Positions 16,626 to 26,811 are shown, counted from the stretch's first letter. The stretch: DNA of 64,000 nucleotides from Thalassolituus oleivorans MIL-1 (GCF_000355675.1 NC_020888.1:1816883-1880882); one strand, 5' to 3'. The notes: generated by a model from the letters alone, not told the origin. Numbers and translations are program-made.

Positions 16626-18303
16626 CTCAAAAAAACTCACTCCCATTTCTATCGCGGCTGCAATTGGGGGCCTCGTCGCAGGTATTGCGCTTACGTTGAT
16701 ATTTTCGGGAGGAGGAGAAACCAATAGCGGGAAATCCGCCTCAACGGAAAAACAACCACTGTATTGGGTGGCCCCAATGGACCCCAATTACCGCCGAGAT
16801 AAACCTGGTAAATCGCCCATGGGCATGGACCTAATTCCCGTCTACGAAGGTGGTGAAAAGGCGAATGACGAAGGGCCCGGTACGATCAGCATTTCACCTG
16901 ATGTCATCAATAATCTCGGTGTGCGGACTGGGCTGGTCGAGCGCAAGCCTCTGCACAGTGAAATCGTCACAGTGGGGTACGTCAAGTATGACGAAGATCA
17001 GCTGGTTCATATTCATCCTCGCGTTTCCGGTTGGGTTGAGAAGCTTTACGTGAAAGCGGCGGGGGATCGAGTTGACTTGGGTGCGCCACTGTATGCACTT
17101 TACTCCCCTGAATTGGTGAATGCGCAAGAAGAGTTATTGCTCGCCTTAAACCGCAAAAATTCGCGTTTAGTTCAGGCCTCAGAAGATCGTTTGAAAGCCT
17201 TACAAATACCGCCGGCGTTTATTCAGCAACTTAAGCGTACTCTCGCGATTCAACAAACAGTAACTTTCTATGCACCACAAAAAGGGGTAGTTGATAACCT
17301 TAATATCCGAGAAGGTTTTTTTGTTCAGCCGGGCACGACCATGCTGAGCATTGGAGCGCTCGACCAAGTGTGGGTTGAGGCGGAAATTTTCGAGCGTCAA
17401 GCCTCGCTTGTGAGTGTCGGCGACCCCGTCACGATGACCCTGGATTATCTACCGGGTAAGACCTGGACAGGACGCGTCGATTATATATACCCAACACTAG
17501 ACAGTAAGACCCGCACAGTGAGATTGCGCCTGCGTTTCGACAATCCAGATGAAGCGCTTAAACCGAATATGTTTGCCCAAGTTTCGGTGCATGCAGATAG
17601 CTCCGAGCCGCTGTTGGTCATTCCTCGTGAAGCGCTGATACGTACTGGGAGCCAGGATCGCGTCGTACTCGCACTTGGAGAAGGCAGTTTTAAATCGGTT
17701 GCCGTGAAGGTCGGTCGGCAGGACCAATCCATTGCTGAAATACTCGATGGCCTTAAAGAAGGTGAAAAAGTCGTGACGTCGGCGCAGTTTCTCTTAGATT
17801 CTGAATCCAGCAAAACCTCGGATTTCAAACGTATGCATCATGGCGATGACAAGCCAAGTTCGGTGTGGGTCCCAGGCGAAATCCAAAGTCTTATGCTCAA
17901 TCATCGAATGGTTACAGTCACCCACGAAGCCATTGATGCCTGGGAGTGGCCAGTTATGACCATGGATTTTCAGGTGAATCCTAAAGTGGATATCGAGGCT
18001 TTATCCCCTGGAACACGTTTACATATGGAAATTACCAAGTTGGACAGTGGTCAGTACGAAATAACGGGAACACATATTATGTCTTCTGCATCCGAAAAGG
18101 ATGATGCTTCGAAAGCAGCCGATCACTCCACGAAGGGTCACAGTCAAATGAATCATACGGAAATGAACGATGGTCAAATGAATGAAACAAAGGCAACTAG
18201 CAGTCAAACGGATAATGGCGAGATTGATCATTCTCAAATGGACCATAGTCAGATGGATCACTCCAACATGGACCAAGACAACATGAACCACGGAGGGCAA
18301 TAG
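16618..18303 (+). CDS. cusB: CusB-type periplasmic adaptor with fused CusF-like domain
   Basis: A 561-residue adaptor. In order it has a membrane/signal segment (about 8-32), a heavy-metal-binding motif (YWVAPMDPNYRRDKPGKSPM, about 42-61), HlyD-type barrel-sandwich and beta-barrel domains (about 90-400), and a CusF-like domain (about 420-485, with WEWPVMTMDFQV, the Trp/Met copper site). It ends in a Met/His/Gln-rich tail (about 500-561) built of repeated DHSQM/DHSNM units. It links CusA to CusC and delivers Cu(I)/Ag(I). Separate CusF is the rule in Escherichia coli; here the chaperone is fused. The ATG at 16618 is preferred; a TTG at 16612 is possible. Confidence 0.92.
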   Translation: MNNSKKLTPISIAAAIGGLVAGIALTLIFSGGGETNSGKSASTEKQPLYWVAPMDPNYRRDKPGKSPMGMDLIPVYEGGEKANDEGPGTISISPDVINNLGVRTGLVERKPLHSEIVTVGYVKYDEDQLVHIHPRVSGWVEKLYVKAAGDRVDLGAPLYALYSPELVNAQEELLLALNRKNSRLVQASEDRLKALQIPPAFIQQLKRTLAIQQTVTFYAPQKGVVDNLNIREGFFVQPGTTMLSIGALDQVWVEAEIFERQASLVSVGDPVTMTLDYLPGKTWTGRVDYIYPTLDSKTRTVRLRLRFDNPDEALKPNMFAQVSVHADSSEPLLVIPREALIRTGSQDRVVLALGEGSFKSVAVKVGRQDQSIAEILDGLKEGEKVVTSAQFLLDSESSKTSDFKRMHHGDDKPSSVWVPGEIQSLMLNHRMVTVTHEAIDAWEWPVMTMDFQVNPKVDIEALSPGTRLHMEITKLDSGQYEITGTHIMSSASEKDDASKAADHSTKGHSQMNHTEMNDGQMNETKATSSQTDNGEIDHSQMDHSQMDHSNMDQDNMNHGGQ

Positions 18304-18306
18304 ATC

Positions 18307-21300
18307 ATGATTGAATCCATTATTCGTTGGTCTGTGGGCAACCGTTTTTTTGTGCTACTCGCTACATTTATTCTTGTCGGTGTTGGACTGTTTTCCTTGA
18401 AGCAAACACCGGTGGATGCAATTCCGGATTTAAGTGACGTCCAAGTTATTATTAAAACGTCTTACCCCGGACAAGCACCACAGGTGGTCGAAGATCAAGT
18501 GACTTATCCACTGACGACAGCCATGTTGTCAGTGCCTGGCGCGGTTACTGTGCGTGGTTATTCCTTTTTTGGCGACTCATTCGTTTACATCATTTTCGAT
18601 GAAAAAACGGACCTCTATTGGGCGAGAAGTCGTGTATTGGAATATTTAAGTCAAGTCGCTCCGTCTTTACCTCCTGCCGCTAAGCCACAATTAGGGCCGG
18701 ATGCAACGGGTGTGGGCTGGGTGTACATTTATTCGCTGATTGATAGAACAGGCAAACATGACCTCAGCCAGTTGCGCAGCTTGCAAGATTGGTTTTTAAA
18801 ATATGAATTGCAAACCGTGCCAGGCGTATCTGAAGTTGCTGCTATTGGCGGAATGGTTAAGCAATACCAAGTGACCGTGAACCCAGAAAAGCTGCGCGCG
18901 TTTGATATTCCACTATCGCATATTCAAATGGCCATTAAGCGCGCGAATCAGGAAGTAGGGGCTTCTGTAGTAGAAATGGCCGAAGCCGAATATATGGTTC
19001 GGGCGACCGGCTATATTCAGAGTGAAGAGGACCTTAGGAATATCCCGCTGGGTGTTAATGAAAACGGTACGCCTTTGCTATTAAAAGATGTTGCGGATAT
19101 CGGTATCGGCCCACAAATGCGTCGCGGAATTGCCGAGCTCAACGGCGAAGGTGAAACCGTTGGCGGAGTTGTGGTGATGCGCTTTGGCGAAAATGCTCAA
19201 ACAACCATCGATGGCGTCAAGGCAAAGTTGGAGCAATTAAAACAAGGTCTGCCAGAAGGGGTGGAAATTGTCACCGTATATGATCGTTCGGGATTGATTG
19301 ATCGTGCAGTGGAAAATCTATGGCACAAGTTACTTGAAGAATTTGTGGTTGTGGCGTTGGTCTGCATGGTGTTTTTGTTTCATATTCGCTCATCTTTAGT
19401 GGCTATTTTCAGTTTGCCCGTCGGCATACTAACAGCATTTATGATCATGCACGCGCAAGGCATAAACGCCAACATTATGTCCCTAGGAGGTATCGCGATT
19501 GCGATTGGAGCGATGATCGATGGTGCTATCGTCATGATTGAAAATATGCACAAACATATGGAAAAAACACCACTGACAAACGAAAACCGCTGGCAAATTG
19601 TGGCTGAATCCGCGTCAGAAGTCGGGCCCGCTTTATTTTTTAGTTTGCTCATTATTACGGTGAGTTTTGTCCCAGTGTTTACGCTGGAGGCCCAAGAAGG
19701 TCGGATGTTTAGTCCGCTGGCATTTACCAAGACTTATGCCATGGCGGCGTCGGCTGCACTCGCAATCACTTTGGTCCCTGTTCTCATGGGCTACTTTATT
19801 CGGGGTCGAGTATTGCCCGAACATAAGAACCCGATAAACCGTTTTCTTACGGCCGTCTATATGCCGGTACTGAAAAAGGTGCTCACTTTTCCGAAAATGA
19901 CGCTGGTTATCGCTGTATTGCTCCTTTCTACAGTGATGTGGCCGCTCGGAAAGATCGGCAGTGAATTTATCCCGCCATTGGATGAGGGGGATTTGATGTA
20001 CATGCCCACCACTTACCCCGGTATTTCAATTGGTAAAGCCCGAGAGCTGTTGCAGCAAACCGACAAATTAATCGCGAGCGTGCCGGAAGTTAAAACTGTA
20101 TTTGGGAAAATAGGGCGAGCAGATTCCGCTACTGATCCCGCTCCACTAACGATGATTGAAACGTTCATACAACTAAAGCCACAAAGTGAATGGCGCGACG
20201 GGGTTACTACCGAATCGTTGAAAAAGGAACTTGATGCTCTAGTAAAACTACCCGGTGTTACAAACGCTTGGGTAATGCCCATTAAAACCCGCATTGACAT
20301 GCTGGCAACCGGGATTAAAACCCCCGTGGGGATAAAAATCGCCGGTCCGAATTTATCGGTTATCCAAGATATCGGCAAGCAGTTAGAGGTGATACTCAAA
20401 GATGTAGAAGGCACAGCGTCGGTGTACTCTGAGCGTGTTGCTGGCGGACGATATCTTAATGTGGATATTGATCGCGCTAAAGCGGCTCGTTATGGTTTGA
20501 ATATCGCTGATGTGCAAGAAGTTATTGCATCCGCTATTGGTGGAATGAACGTTACCCAAACGGTAGAAGGGCTTGAACGCTATCCAGTCAATATACGGTA
20601 CCCCCAGTCCTATCGGGATTCTCCACAGCAACTTGCTTTGCTTCCTATTGTCACCGCCCGAGGTGAGAGGATTGCCTTGGGTGATGTTGCTGATGTCATC
20701 ATTGCCGACGGACCTCCAGGAATTAAAAGTGAAAATGCCCGGATCAATGGGTGGACATTCGTTGATATTGACGGCATCGATGTCGGCACTTACGTGGTAA
20801 ATGCACAAAAAATCGTAGCAGAACAACTTGATTTGCCAGCGGGGTATTCAGTGGGTTGGTCGGGTCAATTTGAATATATGGAAAGAGCCAAAGAAAAATT
20901 AAATTACGTTATTCCTTTGACGTTGGCCATTATTGCCATTTTGCTGTTTATAAACTTCCGAAGTTTTATTGAGGTCGCAATTTTAATGGGCACCTTACCC
21001 TTTGCATTGATTGGCAGTATTTGGCTTATGTACTGGCAAAACTTCAACTTTTCTATCGCGGTAGGTGTGGGTTTTATTGCACTGGCAGGTGTAGCCGTAG
21101 AAATAAGCGTAATCATGTTGGTGTACCTCAATCAAGCTTGGCTTCGTGCTAAAGAACAGTCAGGTAAAGAGACTTTGTCCTTAGATGAGCTGCGTCAGGC
21201 TGTTACCGATGGAGCAGGACTTCGTGTTCGACCGGTAATGATGACGGCAGCGGCTGTGATTGTAGGCTTGCTCCCAATTTTATATGGGAGCGGCACAGGT

Positions 21301-21417
21301 TCAGAAGTAATGAGCCGTATTGCAGCACCGATGGTCGGCGGTATGGTGAGCGCTGTATTTTTAACACTACTAGTTTTGCCCGCAGTTTATTTTATGTGGA
21401 AAAAACGTGTCTCGTAA
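18307..21417 (+). CDS. cusA: CusA-type heavy-metal RND pump
   Basis: A 1036-residue RND transporter of the heavy-metal branch, the proton-driven pump of the CusCBA complex in the inner membrane. It has twelve predicted membrane segments, two large periplasmic loops, and the charged TM4 signature GAMIDGAIVMIENMHKH. GGAGGG precedes the start. Compared from memory with E. coli CusA, the Met at RIDMLATG (M623) is kept. The positions of M573 (KLIASVPEV here) and M672 (ARYGLNIAD here) carry Ala and Leu. The neighbours still argue for Cu/Ag, but ion preference may be broader. A strong terminator follows. Confidence 0.93.
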   Translation: MIESIIRWSVGNRFFVLLATFILVGVGLFSLKQTPVDAIPDLSDVQVIIKTSYPGQAPQVVEDQVTYPLTTAMLSVPGAVTVRGYSFFGDSFVYIIFDEKTDLYWARSRVLEYLSQVAPSLPPAAKPQLGPDATGVGWVYIYSLIDRTGKHDLSQLRSLQDWFLKYELQTVPGVSEVAAIGGMVKQYQVTVNPEKLRAFDIPLSHIQMAIKRANQEVGASVVEMAEAEYMVRATGYIQSEEDLRNIPLGVNENGTPLLLKDVADIGIGPQMRRGIAELNGEGETVGGVVVMRFGENAQTTIDGVKAKLEQLKQGLPEGVEIVTVYDRSGLIDRAVENLWHKLLEEFVVVALVCMVFLFHIRSSLVAIFSLPVGILTAFMIMHAQGINANIMSLGGIAIAIGAMIDGAIVMIENMHKHMEKTPLTNENRWQIVAESASEVGPALFFSLLIITVSFVPVFTLEAQEGRMFSPLAFTKTYAMAASAALAITLVPVLMGYFIRGRVLPEHKNPINRFLTAVYMPVLKKVLTFPKMTLVIAVLLLSTVMWPLGKIGSEFIPPLDEGDLMYMPTTYPGISIGKARELLQQTDKLIASVPEVKTVFGKIGRADSATDPAPLTMIETFIQLKPQSEWRDGVTTESLKKELDALVKLPGVTNAWVMPIKTRIDMLATGIKTPVGIKIAGPNLSVIQDIGKQLEVILKDVEGTASVYSERVAGGRYLNVDIDRAKAARYGLNIADVQEVIASAIGGMNVTQTVEGLERYPVNIRYPQSYRDSPQQLALLPIVTARGERIALGDVADVIIADGPPGIKSENARINGWTFVDIDGIDVGTYVVNAQKIVAEQLDLPAGYSVGWSGQFEYMERAKEKLNYVIPLTLAIIAILLFINFRSFIEVAILMGTLPFALIGSIWLMYWQNFNFSIAVGVGFIALAGVAVEISVIMLVYLNQAWLRAKEQSGKETLSLDELRQAVTDGAGLRVRPVMMTAAAVIVGLLPILYGSGTGSEVMSRIAAPMVGGMVSAVFLTLLVLPAVYFMWKKRVS

Positions 21418-21423
21418 CAACCA

Positions 21424-21461
21424 AGCCAGGTGCATTTAACTATGCACCTGGCTAGTTTTTA
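21424..21461 (+). terminator. Rho-independent terminator after cusA
   Basis: A perfect 12-bp stem, AGCCAGGTGCAT (21424-21435) with ATGCACCTGGCT (21442-21453), a 6-base loop and a trailing T run, seven bases after the cusA stop. Confidence 0.9.
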
Positions 21462-21481
21462 ACAAGAAAGGAAATGAATAA

Positions 21482-21826
21482 ATGAAAAATAAAATGTTAC
21501 TTTCAAGTGTGGTTTTAGTCGTTATTATTGCATTGGGTGCATGTAGCTCGCAGACCTATCATAAAGCCCTAATGAAAGGTCAGATTGTAGATGTTGAAGA
21601 TGGGAAGATAATGATGTGTATCGGTAGCCGAGAAGGCGCGAGTGAGGGGGATGAGTTTCGTGTTGTGCGTTCAACGTTTAGAAAAGATGTGGTTGAAGAC
21701 GGAGAGTCGGATTACGAGCTAGTCGAAGTCGGGACCGTAAAAATATTAACTATCTTAAATGAACATTACGCTACAGCAAAAGTGCTGGATGGGGATGTGA
21801 AAATATACGATATCGCAGAAAAATAA
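21482..21826 (+). CDS. Small lipoprotein of unknown function
   Basis: A 114-residue lipoprotein with a signal peptide ending in LGAC. A compact domain follows in which GSREGASEGDEFRVVR resembles the short beta-rich modules found at the end of some flagellar and envelope proteins. An AAGGAAATG-type ribosome-binding site precedes it, and it lies between two terminators, so it is probably transcribed on its own. It is constant in neither known Cus nor Cop operons that I recall. Its function is unknown. Confidence 0.7.
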   Translation: MKNKMLLSSVVLVVIIALGACSSQTYHKALMKGQIVDVEDGKIMMCIGSREGASEGDEFRVVRSTFRKDVVEDGESDYELVEVGTVKILTILNEHYATAKVLDGDVKIYDIAEK

Positions 21827-21840
21827 GTAGTTTGTGGCTG

Positions 21841-21880
21841 CACTTAACCTTGTGACTTCGGGGTTAAGTGTCGTTTTGTC
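21841..21880 (+). terminator. Rho-independent terminator after the lipoprotein gene
   Basis: The arms CACTTAACC (21841-21849) and GGTTAAGTG (21862-21870) form a 9-bp stem followed by TCGTTTTGTC, 14 bases after the stop. Confidence 0.75.
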
Positions 21881-22034
21881 TTGGTTTTCGGGTAAGAATC
21901 GTAATTGTCCAGATTTGTTAGCAAGAAGAGAAAAGAAATCGATGCTGGATGAGTTTGGCAATAAATATCGCTCCGTGCGCCTGGTCTTACTCGCGTCGGG
22001 GAAGGCGTAAACGTATTTACAATGGGACAAACGT

Positions 22035-23336
22035 ATGGCTAGTATAAACGACGTACCTGATCACGGCAGTGAGCCCGTGAGTGATAGCATTGCGGACCGA
22101 TTAAATCGAAGTTGTTTTTGTAAAACATTGGACCGCACGCAGCTCCACACCTTTTTGCAGACCGATACTCTCAATCAAGATGTACTCGCCACCCATCCAC
22201 AATTGTTCTCGAATACGAGCGTCTTTATTTCGCCACTTCATGCAGAGCAAATGCGTCACATTATTGGTGCGATTGCACAAGTTGTTAAACTTTCTGGATA
22301 CGAGCGACAAGTATTAGAGCAGGCTCCTAACATAGGGACGAATGGTATGGAGACCGAAGGTGTATTTATGGGCTATGACTTTCACATGAGTGAACAAGGC
22401 CCAAAACTTATTGAAATTAATACCAATGCAGGTGGTGCATTACTAAATGCAGCGCTAGCGAATGCTCAAGTAAAATGTTGTCGTGTAGAAAATATACCTT
22501 TACCACTATTAAAAACAGACATTGAAGCAGAGTTCATGGCTATGTTTTTACACGAGTGGGCATTACAGCGCGAAGACAAGCCGCTTAAAGTCATCGCTAT
22601 TATTGATGAAAATCCAAAGCAACAATTTTTATATCCTGAATTTGTAATGGCGCAACGTTTGTTCGAAAAAGCAGGATTAACCGCCGTTATTGCCGACCCT
22701 AGTGAGCTAGAACTTATTGATGGTAAACTTCAATGTCAAAATCAGATTATTGATTTAGTTTACAATCGGTTAACTGATTTCACCTTAGAACAGAAAGAAA
22801 ATCTAGCACTGCGCCAAGCTTTTGAAACTAATGGAGTAGTTGTGACGCCAAATCCATATCATCACGCACTCTACGCAAATAAGCGTAATCTCATTCTATT
22901 AAGTGATGGGTATGCATTAGCTCATCTGGGAGCAAATGAAGGGGATATTGCTATTTTACAGGCAGGTATTCCAGCCACATATAGAGTTACGAATGAGAAC
23001 GCTACGGAGCTATGGCAAGACCGAAAGCAACTCTTTTTCAAGCCTGCTACGGGCTTTGGTAGTCGTGCGACTTATCGTGGCGACAAACTCACCAAGCGAG
23101 TATGGAATGAAATATTAAAAGGTGACTATGTCGCGCAAAAAATAGTGATGCCGAGTAAGCGAGGGATGTTGGTCGATGGACAAGAAACGACTTTGAAGAT
23201 GGATCTTCGCGCTTATGTTTATGCCGGCGAAATTCAATTATTGGCGGCCCGTCTTTATCAAGGGCAAACAACTAATTTTAGAACTGAGGGTGGTGGCTTC
23301 GCGCCAGTCTTTATTGCTGACCTAGCTCCTGACTGA
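22035..23336 (+). CDS. Uncharacterised ATP-grasp-like enzyme
   Basis: A 433-residue soluble protein without signal peptide. It has conserved blocks typical of a widespread uncharacterised family: KLIEINTNAGG (about 126-136), DENPKQQFLYPEF, IIDLVYNRLTDF, FFKPATGFGSRATYRG (about 335-350), DLRAYVYAGEI and QGQTTNFRTEGGGFAPV. The LIEIN, FFKPA and DLRAY blocks look like the nucleotide/Mg sites of ATP-grasp ligases, as in glutathione or glutathionylspermidine synthetases. An amide-bond-forming role, perhaps making or modifying a thiol or peptide, is inferred. It lies alone between the cus set and the permease. Confidence 0.65.
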   Translation: MASINDVPDHGSEPVSDSIADRLNRSCFCKTLDRTQLHTFLQTDTLNQDVLATHPQLFSNTSVFISPLHAEQMRHIIGAIAQVVKLSGYERQVLEQAPNIGTNGMETEGVFMGYDFHMSEQGPKLIEINTNAGGALLNAALANAQVKCCRVENIPLPLLKTDIEAEFMAMFLHEWALQREDKPLKVIAIIDENPKQQFLYPEFVMAQRLFEKAGLTAVIADPSELELIDGKLQCQNQIIDLVYNRLTDFTLEQKENLALRQAFETNGVVVTPNPYHHALYANKRNLILLSDGYALAHLGANEGDIAILQAGIPATYRVTNENATELWQDRKQLFFKPATGFGSRATYRGDKLTKRVWNEILKGDYVAQKIVMPSKRGMLVDGQETTLKMDLRAYVYAGEIQLLAARLYQGQTTNFRTEGGGFAPVFIADLAPD

Positions 23337-23504
23337 CGACTAAATCCAGGACCGACAATCTTTTTTTAAAAGTAGGGGAACAGTGACGCATCTCACTGAT
23401 CATTAGTACTGAAGGGCCAATAGATTAATCATAGTAAAGTCGACTGCATTAATGATCCATTGATTTCAATTTACTTTTGGTATCTATAATCAAGAACTGG
23501 CCAT

Positions 23505-23963
23505 CTACATATCCTCAAAGCGATTTGTCGATTGCACCATGCGCATCAATTCGTGCTCTTCTAACAATCGGAGTGACGTCAACATTTCCCGAGCAGAAGG
23601 TATATCCGCCCGCGAGGCGAGAAAACGATAAAGTTCAATTACCTGTTGGTGCTGATTGACAATTATCTCGATTATCTGCTCGGAATCAAGCTCGGAAAAA
23701 GGTGCATCGCAGTGTGCATGCTGAACGACAGGCTGTTTGTTGACATATTCGTAGCACCAAGTATTCAGTGCGTGTTCATTACCTGTGGTTTCAAAGCCAT
23801 TGACAACCTTTGTCAGGCTTTCTTCGTGATCTGAGAGATAAGCTAGAATCATCCTAGCTCGTTCGTCGGTGTTCTTATCTACACAGTGAGATAGGCACTG
23901 ACTTAAGTGTTGGTGAAATTCCTTGGTCCAGAGCAGTACATCTCTTAAGGTTTCAATTTGCAT
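23505..23963 (-). CDS. Small all-helical protein, rubrerythrin-like build
   Basis: A 152-residue protein without signal peptide, predicted as four helices. His and Glu lie at helix faces (EFHQHLSQCLSHC, DHEESLTKVV, QHQQVIELYRFL, LRLLEEHELMRM). The pattern is reminiscent of ferritin-like or rubrerythrin-like metal-binding bundles, but a clear ExxH pairing in both halves is not evident. It stands alone, convergent with the ATP-grasp-like gene and followed upstream by an amino-acid permease. Its function is unknown. Confidence 0.6.
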   Translation of the reverse strand: MQIETLRDVLLWTKEFHQHLSQCLSHCVDKNTDERARMILAYLSDHEESLTKVVNGFETTGNEHALNTWCYEYVNKQPVVQHAHCDAPFSELDSEQIIEIIVNQHQQVIELYRFLASRADIPSAREMLTSLRLLEEHELMRMVQSTNRFEDM

Positions 23964-24045
23964 GATAATATCCTCTAGCTATTTTTGTTTAGTTCCCGAC
24001 TATTGATGTTAAATCAGCTGAGCGCACGCTGTACTCATACTCTTG

Positions 24046-25383
24046 TTAATGATGCGCATGCTCATTTTTATTGCTTTTTCCATACTTGAGAAAAGCCCAT
24101 TCAGTGATCAAAATAGCCGTCATTGTTAGTATTGAAACGATGATAACGAAAGGATCAGAATTGATTTTTACCCAAACGAACCCACCCAAAACTACCAAGT
24201 TTAAAAAAATAGAAATGCTGGGTATCACTGCATTTGCCTTTAAGTCTTCACGCAAGTGACGTAGAACACCCCATTGAATAGCGATATCCATAATCAAGTA
24301 AAAAACGATGCCTAAAGCAGCAATGCGCGTGAGGTCAAAGAATATTGTGAGAATTAAACCCAACACAACGGTGTAAACAAGCGTATGCTTTTGAATCCTA
24401 CCTGACATGCCAAAATGGCTATGAGGTACAAGTTTCATTTCCGTTAGCATCGCGAGCATACGTGACACCGCAAAAATACTTGCAACGATGCCACCGGTTG
24501 TTGCCATGATCGCGATCGCAACGGTGAACCAAACGCCAATGTCGCCGAGTGCTGGCTTGGCTGCTGCGGCCAAAGAGTAGTTCTGGGTCTCGATGATTTC
24601 ATCAAGTGATAGATTGCTGGAAACTGCGAACCCCACTAATAAGTAAATGACCACGCAAGCAGAAATGGAAATAATTATCGCCTTGCCGATATTTTTTTTG
24701 GGGTCTTTAACTTCCGATCCACTATTTGTAATAGTGGTAAACCCTTTAAATGCAAGGATGCCGAGTGCCGTAGCGCCAAGAAAATTGCCGATGCTTCCTC
24801 CCGCTTCAGATTGACTGGCGAAGTCAACGTTAATTGAGTCTGCAACCCACACGCCGATCAAACCAAATATTATGATGCCAGAGATCTTGAGAACGCCAAT
24901 AAACGAAGCAATACTCTGAATTAGTTGATTGCCTAACAGGTTGACAATAAAAGCAAAAATAATAAGACCTGCGCCAAGAAGTGAAACCATGTAACCGTCT
25001 TGATCTCCTCCGAACAATTGCATGCTATATGAACCGAATGTTCGTGCGAGAAAACTTTGAGCAATTACCATTGAAAAGTACATTAATAGTGCATTGAAGG
25101 CCGTGGGCAAACTGTGACCATAAGCTTTATGAAGATACATGCCTATGCCTCCGGCGGAGGGGTAAGCAGACGATATCTTAATGTAGGAATAGGCGCTAAA
25201 AGACACAACAATTGCTGCGGCCAGAAAGGCCAATGGAAAAAGTGGGCCGGTCATTTCGGCGATCTGACCGGTAAGCGCAAAAATACCCGCGCCGATCATG
25301 ACGCCTGTGCCTAGCATTACAGTGCCCCATAAAGACAAACTATTCGATTTATAATGACTTGATCGTTCAGTTTCTTGAGACAT
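24046..25383 (-). CDS. APC-family amino acid permease
   Basis: A 445-residue inner-membrane protein of the amino acid-polyamine-organocation superfamily with about twelve helices. The TM1 signature GTGVMIGAGIFALTGQIAEM and the TM6 region LAFKGFTTITNSGSEVKDPKKN are both present. The start at 25383 has AAAGGA seven bases upstream. It ends in a short charged tail (NKNEHAHH). It is immediately upstream of cusS, separated by 21 bases and on the same strand, so it is probably downstream in the cusRS transcript. The substrate is unknown; a link to copper stress through amino-acid or thiol supply is inferred. Confidence 0.85.
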   Translation of the reverse strand: MSQETERSSHYKSNSLSLWGTVMLGTGVMIGAGIFALTGQIAEMTGPLFPLAFLAAAIVVSFSAYSYIKISSAYPSAGGIGMYLHKAYGHSLPTAFNALLMYFSMVIAQSFLARTFGSYSMQLFGGDQDGYMVSLLGAGLIIFAFIVNLLGNQLIQSIASFIGVLKISGIIIFGLIGVWVADSINVDFASQSEAGGSIGNFLGATALGILAFKGFTTITNSGSEVKDPKKNIGKAIIISISACVVIYLLVGFAVSSNLSLDEIIETQNYSLAAAAKPALGDIGVWFTVAIAIMATTGGIVASIFAVSRMLAMLTEMKLVPHSHFGMSGRIQKHTLVYTVVLGLILTIFFDLTRIAALGIVFYLIMDIAIQWGVLRHLREDLKANAVIPSISIFLNLVVLGGFVWVKINSDPFVIIVSILTMTAILITEWAFLKYGKSNKNEHAHH

Positions 25384-25404
25384 ATTTTGTCCTTTCAATT
25401 TATT

Positions 25405-26811
25405 TTAGTGAGAAGGGCCATCGACTGGAAGATGTATGGTGAATGTCGTGGAATGGCTATTGGATTGTGCGTGAATTACACCCTTGTGAGCTTCAACGAT
25501 GGTTCTAACAATGGCGAGTCCTAACCCTGTACCGTCCCCGTGCCGTTGCCGAGATGGGTCGACGCGATAAAATCGATCAAAAATACGCTCCAAATGTTCC
25601 GATAAAATTGTACTGCCTTCATTCGTGATAGAAATACCAACCATATCATTGGCAGTATCAACGAGAACTACCTTTATAGTTTTTCCTTCTGGTGTATGCC
25701 GAATGGCGTTCGATAGTAAGTTGGTCAATGCTCGTCGTATTAATTCACGGTCCCCAGATATATTGGAGGTGTTGCCAGAGATCGCCAAGGTGATGTGAGT
25801 ATCTTCTGCGAGTGCTTCGAAAAAATCGAAAAGCGACTGAACTTCCTCCTGGAGATTGATTGTCTCGAAGCTTGGGTTGATTAATCCGTTTTCACTTTTG
25901 GCAAGCCACAGCATATCGCTCACCATTTTGCTCAGTCGCTCCATGTCTTCAAGATTTGAGTACAATAGTTCTTGGTAGTCTTCAGTTCTTCTTTCTTTAC
26001 TTAATCCCACTTGTGTTTGCGTCACAATATTAGTCAGCGGCGTCCTCAATTCATGGGCTATATCAGCAGAGAAATGAGATAACCGAATAAACCCCTCTTC
26101 AATACGCGTTAACATATGGTTAAACGATTGAACTAGCGGTTTCAACTCTACAGGCACTGAGTGCATATCGAGCCGAGAATCTAATTTATCTGTCTGAATA
26201 AAATCCATTTGATCGCGTAGCCCTCGTAAAGGCTTCAGCCCTTGATAAACGCCTAGCCCAGCCGCAATCAATGTAAGAACACCGGCACCAAATAGAATCA
26301 ACGCAACACTTTGCGTAAATTTTTTGAGAAAGCCTTGGTGAAAATCTCTGTCGATCGCGCTTATAATACGATATTGATTTTTATCGATGGTTACCAAGGT
26401 TACGATGCCTCGATAGCCTCTATCTTTATTTCTCCATGTTTGCAGTGTGTTTGCCGTAATATTTTTTACCACAGGAAAGTCCGTGGTTGGCGGACGAAAA
26501 TTTATATCTGATGAGCTGTAATGCAAGACGCCATTGCGTTCGACTTGATAATAAACGCCATGATGTCCAGATATCGCTTGAGAGAGTGCCTCTTGATTCT
26601 TGAGTGTGTCAGTGGGCGATTGGTGAAGTGCTTTTTTAATCGAGTTAACCATCACATTAATTTCGTCCGCATCTTGTTCGATGAAATGATGTTCTATGGA
26701 AGAAAGCAATAATTGGCTGATCACTACCAGGCTTACACCAAATGCGGTAGCAACAAAAAAAAGCACACGCAGCGTCAAAGAGAGCGGTCGTCGTGTATGG
26801 CTAATCATCAT
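25405..26811 (-). CDS. cusS: CusS-type heavy-metal sensor histidine kinase
   Basis: A 468-residue sensor kinase. It has two membrane segments (about 15-35 and 170-190) around a periplasmic sensor domain, HAMP (about 192-245), and an HisKA domain with the phosphoacceptor His in [15 protein letters not shown]. The HATPase domain has the N box ([13 protein letters not shown]) and G box ([11 protein letters not shown]). The start at 26811 overlaps the cusR stop, so the pair is coupled. It would detect periplasmic Cu/Ag and phosphorylate CusR. Its sequence class (heavy-metal sensor kinase) and the copper genes around it support the call. Confidence 0.92.
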   Translation of the reverse strand: MMISHTRRPLSLTLRVLFFVATAFGVSLVVISQLLLSSIEHHFIEQDADEINVMVNSIKKALHQSPTDTLKNQEALSQAISGHHGVYYQVERNGVLHYSSSDINFRPPTTDFPVVKNITANTLQTWRNKDRGYRGIVTLVTIDKNQYRIISAIDRDFHQGFLKKFTQSVALILFGAGVLTLIAAGLGVYQGLKPLRGLRDQMDFIQTDKLDSRLDMHSVPVELKPLVQSFNHMLTRIEEGFIRLSHFSADIAHELRTPLTNIVTQTQVGLSKERRTEDYQELLYSNLEDMERLSKMVSDMLWLAKSENGLINPSFETINLQEEVQSLFDFFEALAEDTHITLAISGNTSNISGDRELIRRALTNLLSNAIRHTPEGKTIKVVLVDTANDMVGISITNEGSTILSEHLERIFDRFYRVDPSRQRHGDGTGLGLAIVRTIVEAHKGVIHAQSNSHSTTFTIHLPVDGPSH

